Below are positions 32,320-40,687 of a stretch of DNA of 64,000 bases, one piece after another. The notes beneath the pieces were generated by a model. That model did no database searches. It was not told the origin of the DNA and saw only the letters and a program-made list of their open reading frames with translations. A program made the position numbers and the translations under genes. This DNA comes from Bradyrhizobium sp. WBOS07 (GTDB lineage Bacteria; Pseudomonadota; Alphaproteobacteria; Rhizobiales; Xanthobacteraceae), in assembly GCF_024585165.1 (NCBI RefSeq), contig NZ_CP029008.1, forward strand, positions 6,591,501 to 6,655,500. The letters run 5' to 3'. Each line of letters starts with the position of its first letter. Position 1 is the stretch's first letter.

Positions 32320-32464
32320 GACGGAACTCCCTGGCGATGGTGGGTAAGATTATGGTCATCATATGATGCGGCGCAAAAAATGCAACCGCGGCCGGGATGA
32401 GAAAATGTCGTGATGAGGATGAGATTTGGTCGGTCGAGTGAAGGGAATGCTTCTTCACGGCACG

Positions 32465-32569
32465 CTGTCGTCACCCGCGAAGGCGGGTGATCCAGTATTC
32501 CAGAGGCGGTGCGGCTAGATCCGAGAAGCCACGGCGTACTGGATGCCCCGCCTTCGCAGGGCACGACAC
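32465..32569 (+). repeat. Palindromic repeat, family C copy 3 (opposite orientation)
   Basis: The sequence is closest to the reverse complement of copies at 49976 and 58049. CTGTCGTCACCCGCGAAGGC with GATCCAGTATTCCAG at the left is mirrored by GTACTGGATGCCCCGCC and AGGGCACGACAC at the right. It lies in the 264-nt gap between the enoyl-CoA hydratase and thiolase genes, both leftward. The rest of the gap (32320-32464) shows only AT-richer non-coding sequence likely to hold the thiolase promoter. Confidence 0.8.
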
Positions 32570-32583
32570 CGTCTTTGGTGCGC

Positions 32584-33354
32584 CTACCGCTTCCGGTTCA
32601 CAAACGCGCCCATCAGCCGCGTCGGCTCGTCGGTCAAAAACGACTCGCCGAACACCTTCACGCTCAGGTTCACCGACTCCGTCAGCGGCAGCTCTTCCCA
32701 CTGCCGCAGCAGCGCCTTCTGCGACCGCAGCGCCTCGGGGCCGCATTCAAGCAATGCCTTCACGAGGTGCTCGACCTCGGCATCGAGCCCGCCCTCCGGC
32801 GCGACCTTGTCGACGAGGCCCCAGGCCAGCGCGGTGGCTGCGTCGATATTCTCCGCCGTCATCACCAACCAGCGCGCGCGCGCCCAGCCGATCAGGCGCG
32901 GCAGCAGGGCCGCGTGGATCACCGAGGGGATGCCGACGCGCACCTCCGGCATGCCGAAATGCGCGTCACGCGCCGCGATCCGGAAGTCGCAGGCCGCCGC
33001 CACTTCCAGTCCGCCGCCGAGGCACCAGCCGGGCATCCGCGCGATGACCGGGGCGGGGAAGGCGCGCACGGCCTCGCAGAGATCGCGCAGGCGGCTGATG
33101 AAGGCCTCGGCCGATGCCTGGTCGAGTTTTGCCATCTCCTTGATGTCGGCGCCGCCGATCATGCTCCTCTCGCTCGCGCCGCGCAGCACCACGACGCGGA
33201 TGCTGCGGTCGGAGCCGAGCTGCTGCAAGCCCTCGCGCACGGCATCGGTCACCGGCGAGCCGAGAATGTTGAGCGGGCCGGCATTGCAGATCGCGACATG
33301 GACGACGCCGCGCGCATCGCGCGTTACGCCGCAATGGTGGTTGAGCATTTCCAT
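32584..33354 (-). CDS. Enoyl-CoA hydratase/isomerase family protein
   Basis: The protein has about 256 residues from ATG 33354; an open frame extends to GTG 33387 without a better ribosome site. It has the crotonase fold with the oxyanion-hole strands VVVLRGASERSMIGGADIKE, then PGWCLGGGLEVAAACDFRIA near residue 110 and the MPEVRVGIPSVIHAALLPRL segment, where the usual catalytic Glu positions (E near FGMPEV) are kept. A second Glu normally found in hydratases appears to be replaced by Ser/Val, so the protein could be an isomerase or hydrolase. The gene is divergent from a thioesterase gene. Confidence 0.82.
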   Translation of the reverse strand: MEMLNHHCGVTRDARGVVHVAICNAGPLNILGSPVTDAVREGLQQLGSDRSIRVVVLRGASERSMIGGADIKEMAKLDQASAEAFISRLRDLCEAVRAFPAPVIARMPGWCLGGGLEVAAACDFRIAARDAHFGMPEVRVGIPSVIHAALLPRLIGWARARWLVMTAENIDAATALAWGLVDKVAPEGGLDAEVEHLVKALLECGPEALRSQKALLRQWEELPLTESVNLSVKVFGESFLTDEPTRLMGAFVNRKR

Positions 33355-33445
33355 CTTGGGATCCCGGTCGGCTTTGGTGGCGCGCACAAGGCGCAGCGGT
33401 CGGTGTTACTTCCGGGCCGAAATCCCCGGCTTGTCAAGTCGCCAG

Positions 33446-33474
33446 TTGCCAGCGCGAAGTCCGCGGCGTAGTAT
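33446..33474 (+). promoter_or_regulatory. Sigma-70 type promoter for the thioesterase gene
   Basis: TTGCCA (33446-33451) and TAGTAT (33469-33474) are separated by 17 nt. The predicted start of transcription lies near 33481, leaving a 20-nt leader with AGAGG before ATG 33501. The hexamers are close to the canonical consensus, which is unusual in this GC-rich window. Confidence 0.5.
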
Positions 33475-33500
33475 GACGTACATCATTCAAAGAGGCGTCT

Positions 33501-34034
33501 ATGACCCCTAGCGATCAACTCGACCTGTTTTCGCCGGCGCAGCGGCGTGAGCGTGTGGTGGACTGGCAGGTGCCTGCGCCGGTGGCGAGAGCGGCCATGG
33601 CGCTGTCCGGCATGGACGCCATGCTGGGCATTCGCGACGGCCGACTGCCGCCGCCGCCTTTCGCGAAACTGATCGGCTTCACCATGGCCGTGGTCGAGCC
33701 AGGCCGGATTGTCATGGAATTGGAGCCGCGTGAGGATCTTGAGAACACCATCGGCCTCATCCACGGCGCGACCGCCGCGGCGCTGCTCGATACCGCCATG
33801 GGCTGTGCGATTTCGACCCGGCTCGAGGCCGGCCAGAGCTCGGTGACCCTGGACTTGAAGCTGGCGTTCCTGCGTCCGCTCTCGGTCCGTTCCGGGCTGA
33901 TCTCGGCCGAAGGCAAGGTGATCAAGCTGGGGCGGCAGACCAGCTACACCGAGGGCTTCGTCCGCGACGGCAAGGGCGCCCTCGCGGTGCATGCAACTGC
34001 AACCTTTTCCATGATCGGCAGCAACTTAACATGA
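33501..34034 (+). CDS. PaaI-family hotdog thioesterase
   Basis: The protein has 177 residues. The hotdog core includes the conserved helix NTIGLIHGATAAALLDTAMG near residue 85, whose His-Gly and Asp correspond to the catalytic site of PaaI/YbgC-type acyl-CoA thioesterases. VTLDLKLAFLRPLSVRSG is the following strand pair. It hydrolyses an acyl-CoA thioester in the cytosol. It is slightly longer than the usual 140 residues because of an N-terminal extension of about 50 residues. A TetR gene follows 64 nt downstream in the same direction. Confidence 0.88.
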   Translation: MTPSDQLDLFSPAQRRERVVDWQVPAPVARAAMALSGMDAMLGIRDGRLPPPPFAKLIGFTMAVVEPGRIVMELEPREDLENTIGLIHGATAAALLDTAMGCAISTRLEAGQSSVTLDLKLAFLRPLSVRSGLISAEGKVIKLGRQTSYTEGFVRDGKGALAVHATATFSMIGSNLT

Positions 34035-34067
34035 ATTAATGCAGCCATTTCGGCCTCCGCGTGTTAT

Positions 34068-34078
34068 GAAATGATTTC
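34068..34078 (+). promoter_or_regulatory. Short palindrome upstream of the TetR gene
   Basis: GAAATGATTTC is a perfect palindrome with one central base, 20 nt before the TetR-family start at 34099. The AT-rich surroundings (ACATGAATTAATGC at 34030) suit a promoter. It may be an autoregulatory operator, but it is short. Confidence 0.3.
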
Positions 34079-34098
34079 CGACATTCAATGAGACCCGC

Positions 34099-34716
34099 AT
34101 GCGCTATTCCCGGGAACACAAGCAGGAAACCCACGACCGTATCGTCAGGAAGGCTTCCGTGCGGCTGCGCGAGAAGGGCGCCCACGGCATCGGCGTCGCC
34201 GATCTGATGAAGGAGGCCGGCCTGACCCATGGCGGCTTCTACGCGCATTTCGACTCCCGCGAGGCGCTGGTGATCGAGGCGTTCGGTTATGCGATGGACC
34301 GCTCGATGGAGCACTGGCGCAAGATCACCGACGAGGTTTCGCCGGAAAAGCGGCTGGCGCTGATCGCGGAGGCCTATCTCTCGGCGCTGCATCGCGACAA
34401 TCCCGGCCATGGCTGCTCGATTCCCGCCCTCGGTGCCGAGATCGCCCGCGAGAGCCCGAAGGCGCGCAAGGCCTTTGCCGGCAAGCTCGACGAGATGATC
34501 GAGCTGTTGGCGGACTACATCCCGAACCTGCCGCGCAAGGCCGCACGCAAGCAGGCGATCGCGACGCTGGCGACGATGGCCGGCACCATGCTGCTCGCGC
34601 GTATCGCGGGGTCGAGCGAGCTGTCCGACGAGGTGCTGAAGGCGGGCCGGGACGTTGCCCTGGAGGGCGCAAAGCGCGAGCCGAAGGTGGCGGTGACGAA
34701 GAAGGCGAAGACCTAG
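34099..34716 (+). CDS. TetR/AcrR-family transcriptional regulator
   Basis: The protein has 205 residues. The N-terminal helix-turn-helix reads RIVRKASVRLREKGAHGIGV then DLMKEAGLTHGGFYAHFDSR (about residues 14-57), a canonical TetR DNA-binding domain whose recognition helix contains the HGGFYAHF pattern. The remaining 145 residues are helical and form the ligand-binding dimer domain (CSIPALGAEIARESPKARKA). It lies downstream of the thioesterase gene and may repress it or itself. A family A repeat follows. Confidence 0.9.
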   Translation: MRYSREHKQETHDRIVRKASVRLREKGAHGIGVADLMKEAGLTHGGFYAHFDSREALVIEAFGYAMDRSMEHWRKITDEVSPEKRLALIAEAYLSALHRDNPGHGCSIPALGAEIARESPKARKAFAGKLDEMIELLADYIPNLPRKAARKQAIATLATMAGTMLLARIAGSSELSDEVLKAGRDVALEGAKREPKVAVTKKAKT

Positions 34717-34722
34717 GCGGGG

Positions 34723-34853
34723 TCCTGTAGGGTGGGCAAAGCGACTTGTCCGCCGTAGCTCGAAGAGCGAAGGCGGAAGCGTGCCCACGACTTCGTTGCT
34801 ATCGGAGAGATATGGTGGGCACGGCGCTCTGCGCCTTTGCCCACCCTACAGGA
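34723..34853 (+). repeat. Palindromic repeat, family A copy 2
   Basis: The arms TCCTGTAGGGTGGGCAAAG (34723-34741) and CTTTGCCCACCCTACAGGA (34835-34853) are a perfect 19-bp inverted repeat. Inside are CGTGCCCACG and TGGTGGGCACG, which can form inner stems. It lies between convergent TetR and LysR genes and could terminate both transcripts as a structure. Confidence 0.9.
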
Positions 34854-34866
34854 CTACGACGCGGTG

Positions 34867-35775
34867 CTACCGCCCCGCAAACAACGCCCGCTCGCGCTCG
34901 ACGATCTCGCCGATGTAATCCGCCACCGCGCGGATGCGCGCCAGATCCTTGCTGTCGGCGTGCATCAGCATCCAGAACGTCCGCGTGATCGAGATCTCGT
35001 CGGGCAGCACCGGAACCAGTTGCGGATAGTCGGTCGCCATGAAGTGGGGCAGCACCGCGATGCCGAAACCGGAGAGCGTGGCATTGAGCTGGGCGATCAG
35101 ATTGGCGCTGCGGAAGCGCGCGGAGATCCGCGGCGACACCTGCGGCAGATAATCGAGCTCCGGCGTGAACAGGAGCTCCTCGATGTAGCCGACGAAGCGG
35201 TGCTGCGGCAGCACCTCGCGCGAGGTGATCATTGGAAAGCGGTCGAGATAGGCGGGCGCGGCATAGAGGCCGAGGCGGTAGTCGAGCAGCTTGCGGCCGA
35301 CGATGCGGCCCTCCTTGGGCATGGTCAGGCTGATGGCGATGTCAGCCTCGCGCTTGGAGAGGCTGAATAGCCGCGCGGTCGCCACCAATTGCAGGTCGAG
35401 ATCGGGATAACGGTCGGCGAACGGCGTCAGCCGCGGCGCCAGGAAGGCGGTGCCGAAGCCGTCGGGTGCCCCGATCCGCACCGTGCCGGTCAGCCGCGCC
35501 ACCGAGCCGCCGACCTGCTCCTGGTTGGCGACGATGGTGGATTCCATGGCTTCGGCGCTGTCGGCGACGCGCTGGCCGGCCTCGGTGAGGAGATAGCCGG
35601 TCTTGCGCCGGTCAAACAGTTTTGCCGACAGGTGCCTTTCCAGCCGGTCGACCCGGCGGATCACCGTGGCATGGTCGACGCCCAGCTGTTTGGCCGCAGC
35701 CGAGACCGAGCCGCCCCGCACGATGGCCAGCACGAAGCGAAAGTCGTCCCAGTCGATAGCGCCTTGATCCAGCAT
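34867..35775 (-). CDS. LysR-family transcriptional regulator of the valine operon
   Basis: The protein has 302 residues from ATG 35775 (MLDQGAIDWDDFRFVLAIV). The winged helix-turn-helix is clear: GGSVSAAAKQLGVDHATVIR at about residues 21-40, then RVDRLERHLSAKLFDRRKTG. The effector domain runs from about residue 90 (VRIGAPDGFGTAFLAPRLTP). It is divergent from mmsA with 102 nt between, and the operator-like inverted repeat at 35810-35838 lies in that gap. The open frame extends to 35844, but that part overlaps the operator. It most likely controls the mmsA operon in response to a valine or isobutyrate intermediate. Confidence 0.88.
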   Translation of the reverse strand: MLDQGAIDWDDFRFVLAIVRGGSVSAAAKQLGVDHATVIRRVDRLERHLSAKLFDRRKTGYLLTEAGQRVADSAEAMESTIVANQEQVGGSVARLTGTVRIGAPDGFGTAFLAPRLTPFADRYPDLDLQLVATARLFSLSKREADIAISLTMPKEGRIVGRKLLDYRLGLYAAPAYLDRFPMITSREVLPQHRFVGYIEELLFTPELDYLPQVSPRISARFRSANLIAQLNATLSGFGIAVLPHFMATDYPQLVPVLPDEISITRTFWMLMHADSKDLARIRAVADYIGEIVERERALFAGR

Positions 35776-35809
35776 TTTCGCACATCTATGGTGCATTATC
35801 TCAGACTTG

Positions 35810-35838
35810 AATCCTATAAAATGCAGGTCAATAGGATT
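35810..35838 (+). promoter_or_regulatory. Probable LysR operator between lysR and mmsA
   Basis: AATCCTAT (35810-35817) and ATAGGATT (35831-35838) are perfect 8-bp inverted arms with a 13-nt spacer, centred in the divergent intergenic gap. LysR-type regulators bind such interrupted dyads near divergent promoters. A second small dyad GCAC-ATCTATG-GTGC lies at 35780-35794. The start of mmsA is 39 nt downstream of the main dyad. Confidence 0.6.
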
Positions 35839-35877
35839 TGTCAAAGCGTTCAGGCTCGGACCTCAGGAGATCATTCC

Positions 35878-37374
35878 ATGCGTTCAATCGGACATTTCAT
35901 CGGTGGCAAGGAGGTCAAGGGCACCTCTGGCCGCACCGCCGACGTTTTCGAGCCGATGACCGGTGACGTTCAGGCCAAGGTGGCGCTGGCGTCCAAGGCC
36001 GAGGTCCGCGCCGCCGTCGAGAACGCGCGCGCCGCGCAGCCAGAATGGGCCGCCACCAACCCGCAGCGCCGCGCCCGCGTCATGATGAAGTTCCTCGAGC
36101 TGGTGCAGCGCGACTACGACAAGCTCGCCGAATTGCTGGCCCGCGAGCACGGCAAGACCGTGCCGGACGCCAAGGGCGACATCCAGCGTGGCCTCGAGGT
36201 CGCGGAGTTCGCCTGCGGCATCCCGCACCTGATGAAGGGCGAATACACGGAAGGAGCAGGTCCCGGCATCGACATCTATTCGATGCGCCAGCCGCTCGGC
36301 GTCGTCGCCGGCATCACCCCGTTCAATTTTCCGGCGATGATCCCGATGTGGAAGTTCGCGCCGGCGATCGCCTGCGGCAACGCCTTCATCCTCAAGCCGT
36401 CAGAGCGCGATCCCGGCGTGCCGATGCTGCTCGCTGAGCTCATGATGGAAGCGGGCCTGCCGGCCGGCATCCTCAATGTCGTCAACGGCGACAAGGAGGC
36501 GGTCGACGCCATCCTCGACGACCCCGACATCAAGGCCATCGGCTTCGTCGGCTCCACCCCGATCGCGCAGTACATCTACGAGCGCGCCGCGCAAACCGGC
36601 AAGCGCTGCCAGTGCTTCGGCGGCGCCAAGAACCACGCCATCATCATGCCCGACGCCGACATGGACCAGGCGGTCGACGCGCTGATTGGCGCCGGCTACG
36701 GCTCGGCCGGCGAGCGCTGCATGGCTGTCTCGGTCGCGGTCCCCGTCGGCAAGTCCACTGCCGATCGGCTGATGGAAAAGCTGATCCCGCGCGTCGAGAG
36801 CCTCAAGATCGGCACCTCGATCGATCCGTCCGCCGATTACGGTCCGCTGGTCACGCGCGAGGCGGTCGAGAAGGTCAAGAGCTACATCGACATCGGCATC
36901 AAGGAAGGCGCCACGCTCGCGGTCGACGGCCGCGGCTTCAAGATGCAGGGCTACGAGAAGGGCTTCTATCTTGGCGGCTCGCTGTTCGACAACGTCACCA
37001 AGGACATGCGGATCTACAAGGAAGAGATTTTCGGCCCGGTGCTCTCGGTGGTGCGCGCGCACGATTACAAGGAAGCGCTGGCGCTGCCGTCGGAGCACGA
37101 CTACGGCAACGGCGTTGCCATCTTCACCCGCGACGGCGATGCCGCGCGCGACTTCGCGGCCAAGGTGAACGTCGGCATGGTCGGCATCAACGTGCCGATC
37201 CCGGTTCCGATCGCCTATTACACCTTCGGCGGCTGGAAGAAGTCGGGCTTCGGCGATCTCAACCAGCACGGTCCGGATTCGGTCCGTTTCTACACCAAGA
37301 CCAAGACCGTGACCTCGCGCTGGCCGTCCGGCGTCAAGGAAGGTGCGGAATTCTCGATCCCGCTGATGAAGTGA
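35878..37374 (+). CDS. mmsA: Methylmalonate-semialdehyde dehydrogenase (CoA-acylating)
   Basis: The protein has 498 residues, the usual length of MmsA. It belongs to the aldehyde dehydrogenase superfamily, with GITPFNFPAMIPMWKFAPAI near residue 145, the NAD site strand IKAIGFVGSTPIAQYIY near 218, FGGAKNHAIIMPDAD, and the nucleophile Cys281 in YGSAGERCMAVS. It converts (S)-methylmalonate semialdehyde to propionyl-CoA, the last step of valine degradation. ATG 35878 follows GGAGATC; the frame is open much further upstream as a shadow over lysR. The four genes that follow provide the earlier steps of the same pathway, with a repeat between this gene and the next. Confidence 0.95.
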   Translation: MRSIGHFIGGKEVKGTSGRTADVFEPMTGDVQAKVALASKAEVRAAVENARAAQPEWAATNPQRRARVMMKFLELVQRDYDKLAELLAREHGKTVPDAKGDIQRGLEVAEFACGIPHLMKGEYTEGAGPGIDIYSMRQPLGVVAGITPFNFPAMIPMWKFAPAIACGNAFILKPSERDPGVPMLLAELMMEAGLPAGILNVVNGDKEAVDAILDDPDIKAIGFVGSTPIAQYIYERAAQTGKRCQCFGGAKNHAIIMPDADMDQAVDALIGAGYGSAGERCMAVSVAVPVGKSTADRLMEKLIPRVESLKIGTSIDPSADYGPLVTREAVEKVKSYIDIGIKEGATLAVDGRGFKMQGYEKGFYLGGSLFDNVTKDMRIYKEEIFGPVLSVVRAHDYKEALALPSEHDYGNGVAIFTRDGDAARDFAAKVNVGMVGINVPIPVPIAYYTFGGWKKSGFGDLNQHGPDSVRFYTKTKTVTSRWPSGVKEGAEFSIPLMK

Positions 37375-37410
37375 CGCGGTCGGCGTGAGCTGCAGCGGCG
37401 TCGGGACAAC

Positions 37411-37530
37411 ACCTCTCCCTTCGGGAGAGGTCGCGCCGAAGGCGCGGGTGAGGGGTTACGGTCTCTCATGGGAGCAGCACCCCCTCGCCCGATTTGCTGC
37501 GCAAATCGACCTCTCCCCTCCGGGGAGAAG
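37411..37530 (+). repeat. Palindromic repeat, family D copy 2
   Basis: ACCTCTCCCTTCGGGAGAGG and TCGCGCCGAAGGCGCGG at the left are mirrored by CGACCTCTCCCCTCCGGGGAG at the right, with GATTTGCTGCGCAAATCGAC inside. The element occupies the 183-nt gap between mmsA and the acyl-CoA dehydrogenase gene, inside an otherwise tightly packed operon. Confidence 0.85.
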
Positions 37531-37557
37531 TGACCCTATCCCGGCGGGGGCTTTGAG

Positions 37558-38703
37558 ATGCAGTTCGCTCTGAACGAGGATCAGATCGCGGTTCGCGACA
37601 TGGCACTCGCGTTTGCGGCGGAGAAGATCGCGCCGCATGCGTTGCGCTGGGACGAGGAGAAGCATTTCCCCGTCGACGTCATGCGCGAGGCCGCGACGCT
37701 CGGCATGGGCGGCATCTACATTCGCGACGATGTCGGCGGCTCCGCGATGACGCGGTTCGACGCGGCGCTGATCTTCGAGGCGCTGGCGACCGGCTGCCCG
37801 ACCACCTCGGCCTTCATCTCCATCCACAACATGGCGTCCTGGATGATCGACGCCTACGGCAGCGACACCCAGCGCCATCAATGGCTGCCAAAGCTCTGCA
37901 CCATGGAGCTGATCGCCAGCTACTGCCTGACCGAGCCGGGCGCCGGCTCGGACGCAGCGGCGCTGCGCACCCGCGCGGTGCGCGACGGCGACCATTACGT
38001 CCTCAACGGCCAGAAGCAGTTCATCTCCGGCGCCGGCGGCACCGATCTGCTGGTGGCGATGGTGCGCACCGGCGGTGACGGTCCCGGCGGCATCTCGACC
38101 CTCGTCATCGACGGCAAGACGCCGGGCGTCTCCTTCGGCGCCAACGAGCGCAAGATGGGCTGGAACGCGCAGCCGACCCGTGCGGTGATGTTCGAGAACG
38201 CCCGCGTGCCGGTCGCCAATCGGCTGAGCGAAGAGGGCATGGGCTTCAAGATCGCGATGGCCGGCCTCGACGGCGGCCGCCTCAACATCACGGCGTGTTC
38301 TCTTGGTGGTGCCCAAACTGCGCTCGACAAGGCGCGCGCCTACATGAAGGAGCGCAAGGCGTTCGGGAAGCGTCTCGACGAATTCCAGGCCCTGCAATTC
38401 CGCCTCGCCGACATGGCGATCGAGCTCGAGGCCGCCCGCACCTTCCTGTGGCGTGCCGCGGCGGCGCTGGACCGCAAGGACCCCGACGCCACCATGCTGT
38501 GCGCGATGGCCAAGCGGTTTGGCACCGATGTCGGCTTCGAGGTCGCCAACCATGCGCTGCAGCTTCACGGTGGCTACGGTTACCTCAGCGAGTACGGTAT
38601 CGAGAAGATCGTGCGCGATCTGCGCGTGCACCAGATCCTCGAAGGCACGAATGAAATCATGCGGCTCATCGTAGCGCGCAAACTGATCGAGGGCGCGCGA
38701 TGA
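37558..38703 (+). CDS. Acyl-CoA dehydrogenase, probably isobutyryl-CoA dehydrogenase
   Basis: The protein has 381 residues. Acyl-CoA dehydrogenase signatures are ASYCLTEPGAGSDAAALRTR near residue 121 and FQALQFRLADMAIELEAART. QLHGGYGYLSEYGIEKIVRD is followed by ILEGTNEIMR, with the catalytic Glu near residue 362. It oxidises a short branched acyl-CoA using FAD and passes electrons to ETF. The substrate is inferred as isobutyryl-CoA, because the next genes encode the following steps of valine breakdown. It overlaps the downstream gene by 4 nt (ATGA). Confidence 0.93.
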   Translation: MQFALNEDQIAVRDMALAFAAEKIAPHALRWDEEKHFPVDVMREAATLGMGGIYIRDDVGGSAMTRFDAALIFEALATGCPTTSAFISIHNMASWMIDAYGSDTQRHQWLPKLCTMELIASYCLTEPGAGSDAAALRTRAVRDGDHYVLNGQKQFISGAGGTDLLVAMVRTGGDGPGGISTLVIDGKTPGVSFGANERKMGWNAQPTRAVMFENARVPVANRLSEEGMGFKIAMAGLDGGRLNITACSLGGAQTALDKARAYMKERKAFGKRLDEFQALQFRLADMAIELEAARTFLWRAAAALDRKDPDATMLCAMAKRFGTDVGFEVANHALQLHGGYGYLSEYGIEKIVRDLRVHQILEGTNEIMRLIVARKLIEGAR

Positions 38704-39767
38704 GCGGGGTGGAAGAAGGCGATCTCATCGCCCGCGTCGAGGGGGCGGCCGGCATCATCAGGCTCAACCGTCCCAAGGCGATCAATGCCGTGACGCTGGA
38801 GATGTTTCGCGACATCGACAAGGCACTCGATCGCTTCGAGGCCGATCCTGAAGTCGCCGTGATCGTGCTGCAAGGTGCCGGCGAGCGCGGGCTCTGCGCC
38901 GGCGGGGACATCCGCGCGCTTTGGGAAAGCTCGAAGGTGAACGGCGACCTCGGCAAGATCCTGTGGCGCGAGGAATACATCCTCAACGCCCGGATCAAGA
39001 AATTTCCGAAGCCATATGTCGCCTTCATGGACGGCATCGTGATGGGCGGCGGCGTCGGTCTGTCCGCCCACGCCAGCCACCGCGTCGTCACCGATCGCAC
39101 CAGGCTCGCTATGCCCGAAGTGGGTCTCGGCTTCTTCCCCGATGTCGGCGGCACCTATCTGCTCGCGCATTCGCCGGGCGAGATCGGCACCTATTTCGGG
39201 CTGACCGGCCAGACCATGAACGGGCCGGATGCGATCCATGCCAAGTTCGCCGATTGGGTCGTGCCGGCGGTGAAGCTGCCCGAGCTGCGCGAGGCCCTGA
39301 CGAAGCTGGGTTCCGGCGCGACCGCCACCGACGTGAGCAAGCTCATCGGCAGCTTTTCAACCGCCGAGATCGGGGGGCCCGTGGCCGCGAAGGAGCCTGT
39401 CATCGACGCGCTGTTCGGTTTCGACCGCATGGAGGACATCGTGGCGGCGCTCGAGCGCGACGGCTCCGACTTCGCGCTGGCCACGCTCAAGACGCTCAAC
39501 GAAAAATCGCCGCGCGGCATGGTGGTGACGCTGAAGCTCTTGCGGCTCGCGCGCGCTTCATCGAGCCTGGAGGAGTGTTTGGTGCGGGAATACCGCGCCG
39601 CGCTGGAAGTCTTCCGCAGCGATGATTTTCGCGAAGGCGTGCGCGCCGCCGTGATCGACAAGGACCGCAACCCGACCTGGTCGCCGCGAAGAATCGAGGA
39701 TGTGACGCCGGAGATGCTGGCGCCGTATCTCGCCGAGATCGGCGCAGACGAGCTGAAGTTTACTTAA
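38700..39767 (+). CDS. 3-hydroxyisobutyryl-CoA hydrolase (HIBCH-type crotonase)
   Basis: The protein has 355 residues, longer than typical enoyl-CoA hydratases and right for HIBCH. GAGERGLCAGGDIRALWESS near residue 60 forms the oxyanion hole, and MDGIVMGGGVGLSAHASHRV near 110 follows. LAMPEVGLGFFPDVGGTYLL near 138 holds the catalytic Glu and the Asp of the HIBCH type. It hydrolyses 3-hydroxyisobutyryl-CoA to free 3-hydroxyisobutyrate, the substrate of MmsB encoded 29 nt downstream. Its start overlaps the dehydrogenase stop. Confidence 0.92.
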   Translation: MSGVEEGDLIARVEGAAGIIRLNRPKAINAVTLEMFRDIDKALDRFEADPEVAVIVLQGAGERGLCAGGDIRALWESSKVNGDLGKILWREEYILNARIKKFPKPYVAFMDGIVMGGGVGLSAHASHRVVTDRTRLAMPEVGLGFFPDVGGTYLLAHSPGEIGTYFGLTGQTMNGPDAIHAKFADWVVPAVKLPELREALTKLGSGATATDVSKLIGSFSTAEIGGPVAAKEPVIDALFGFDRMEDIVAALERDGSDFALATLKTLNEKSPRGMVVTLKLLRLARASSSLEECLVREYRAALEVFRSDDFREGVRAAVIDKDRNPTWSPRRIEDVTPEMLAPYLAEIGADELKFT

Positions 39768-39796
39768 CAAACAACGCGACAGCGGAGGAAACGACA

Positions 39797-40687
39797 ATGG
39801 CCACGATCGCATTCATTGGTCTGGGCAACATGGGTGGCCCGATGGCGGCTAACCTCGTCAAGGCCGGCCACAAGGTGGTGGCATTCGACCTCGTCGAAGC
39901 CTCGCGTAATCAGGCCAAGGCCGATGGCGCCGGCATTGCCGACAGTGCATCCGCTGCGGTGAAAGGCGCCGATGTCGTCGTCACCATGCTTCCCGCGGGC
40001 AAGCACGTGCTCGGTGTCTGGAACGAGGTCGTTCCTGCCATGACCAAGGGCGCGCTGATCATCGACAGCTCCACCATCGACGTCGAGAGCGCGAGGGCCG
40101 CACATGTGCTGGCCGCGAAGCACGGCGTGCTTTCGGTCGATGCGCCCGTCTCCGGCGGCACCGGCGGCGCCAAGGGCGCGACGCTCACTTTCATGTGCGG
40201 CGGGGAGGAGAAGGCGTTTGCCGCGGCCAAGCCGGTGCTGGAGAACATGGGCAAGAAGATCGTGCATTGCGGCGGCGCCGGCGCCGGCCAGGCGGCAAAA
40301 ATCTGCAACAACATGATCCTCGGCATCTCCATGATCGCTGTCAGCGAGGCCTTTGCACTCGGTGAGAAGCTCGGTCTTTCGCATCAGGCGCTGTTCGACG
40401 TCGCCTCGACCTCCTCGGGCCAGTGCTGGTCGCTGACGACCTATTGCCCGGTGCCGGGCCCGGTGCCGACCTCGCCCGCCAACAACGACTACAAGCCGGG
40501 CTTCGCTTCGGCGCTGATGGTGAAGGATTTGACGCTGGCGCAGGATGCCGCCAAGGCTGCCGGTGCCGCCACGCCGCTCGGCAAGCATGCGCAGGAGATC
40601 TATCAGTCTTTCGACGCAGCCGGCCAGGGTGGGGTGGATTTTTCCGGAATTATCAAGCACGTTAGGAGTCTGGCCGGGAAAGCTTGA
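39797..40687 (+). CDS. mmsB: 3-hydroxyisobutyrate dehydrogenase
   Basis: The protein has 296 residues with the beta-hydroxyacid dehydrogenase fold. The NAD motif FIGLGNMGGPMAANLVKAGH is at residues 6-25 and VDAPVSGGTGGAKGAT near 114 is the substrate loop. The catalytic Lys168 lies in GAGAGQAAKICNNMILG. It oxidises 3-hydroxyisobutyrate to methylmalonate semialdehyde for MmsA. GGAGGAAACG upstream is a strong ribosome site. The stop codon overlaps the start of the acyl-CoA synthetase gene (TGATG). Confidence 0.95.
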   Translation: MATIAFIGLGNMGGPMAANLVKAGHKVVAFDLVEASRNQAKADGAGIADSASAAVKGADVVVTMLPAGKHVLGVWNEVVPAMTKGALIIDSSTIDVESARAAHVLAAKHGVLSVDAPVSGGTGGAKGATLTFMCGGEEKAFAAAKPVLENMGKKIVHCGGAGAGQAAKICNNMILGISMIAVSEAFALGEKLGLSHQALFDVASTSSGQCWSLTTYCPVPGPVPTSPANNDYKPGFASALMVKDLTLAQDAAKAAGAATPLGKHAQEIYQSFDAAGQGGVDFSGIIKHVRSLAGKA

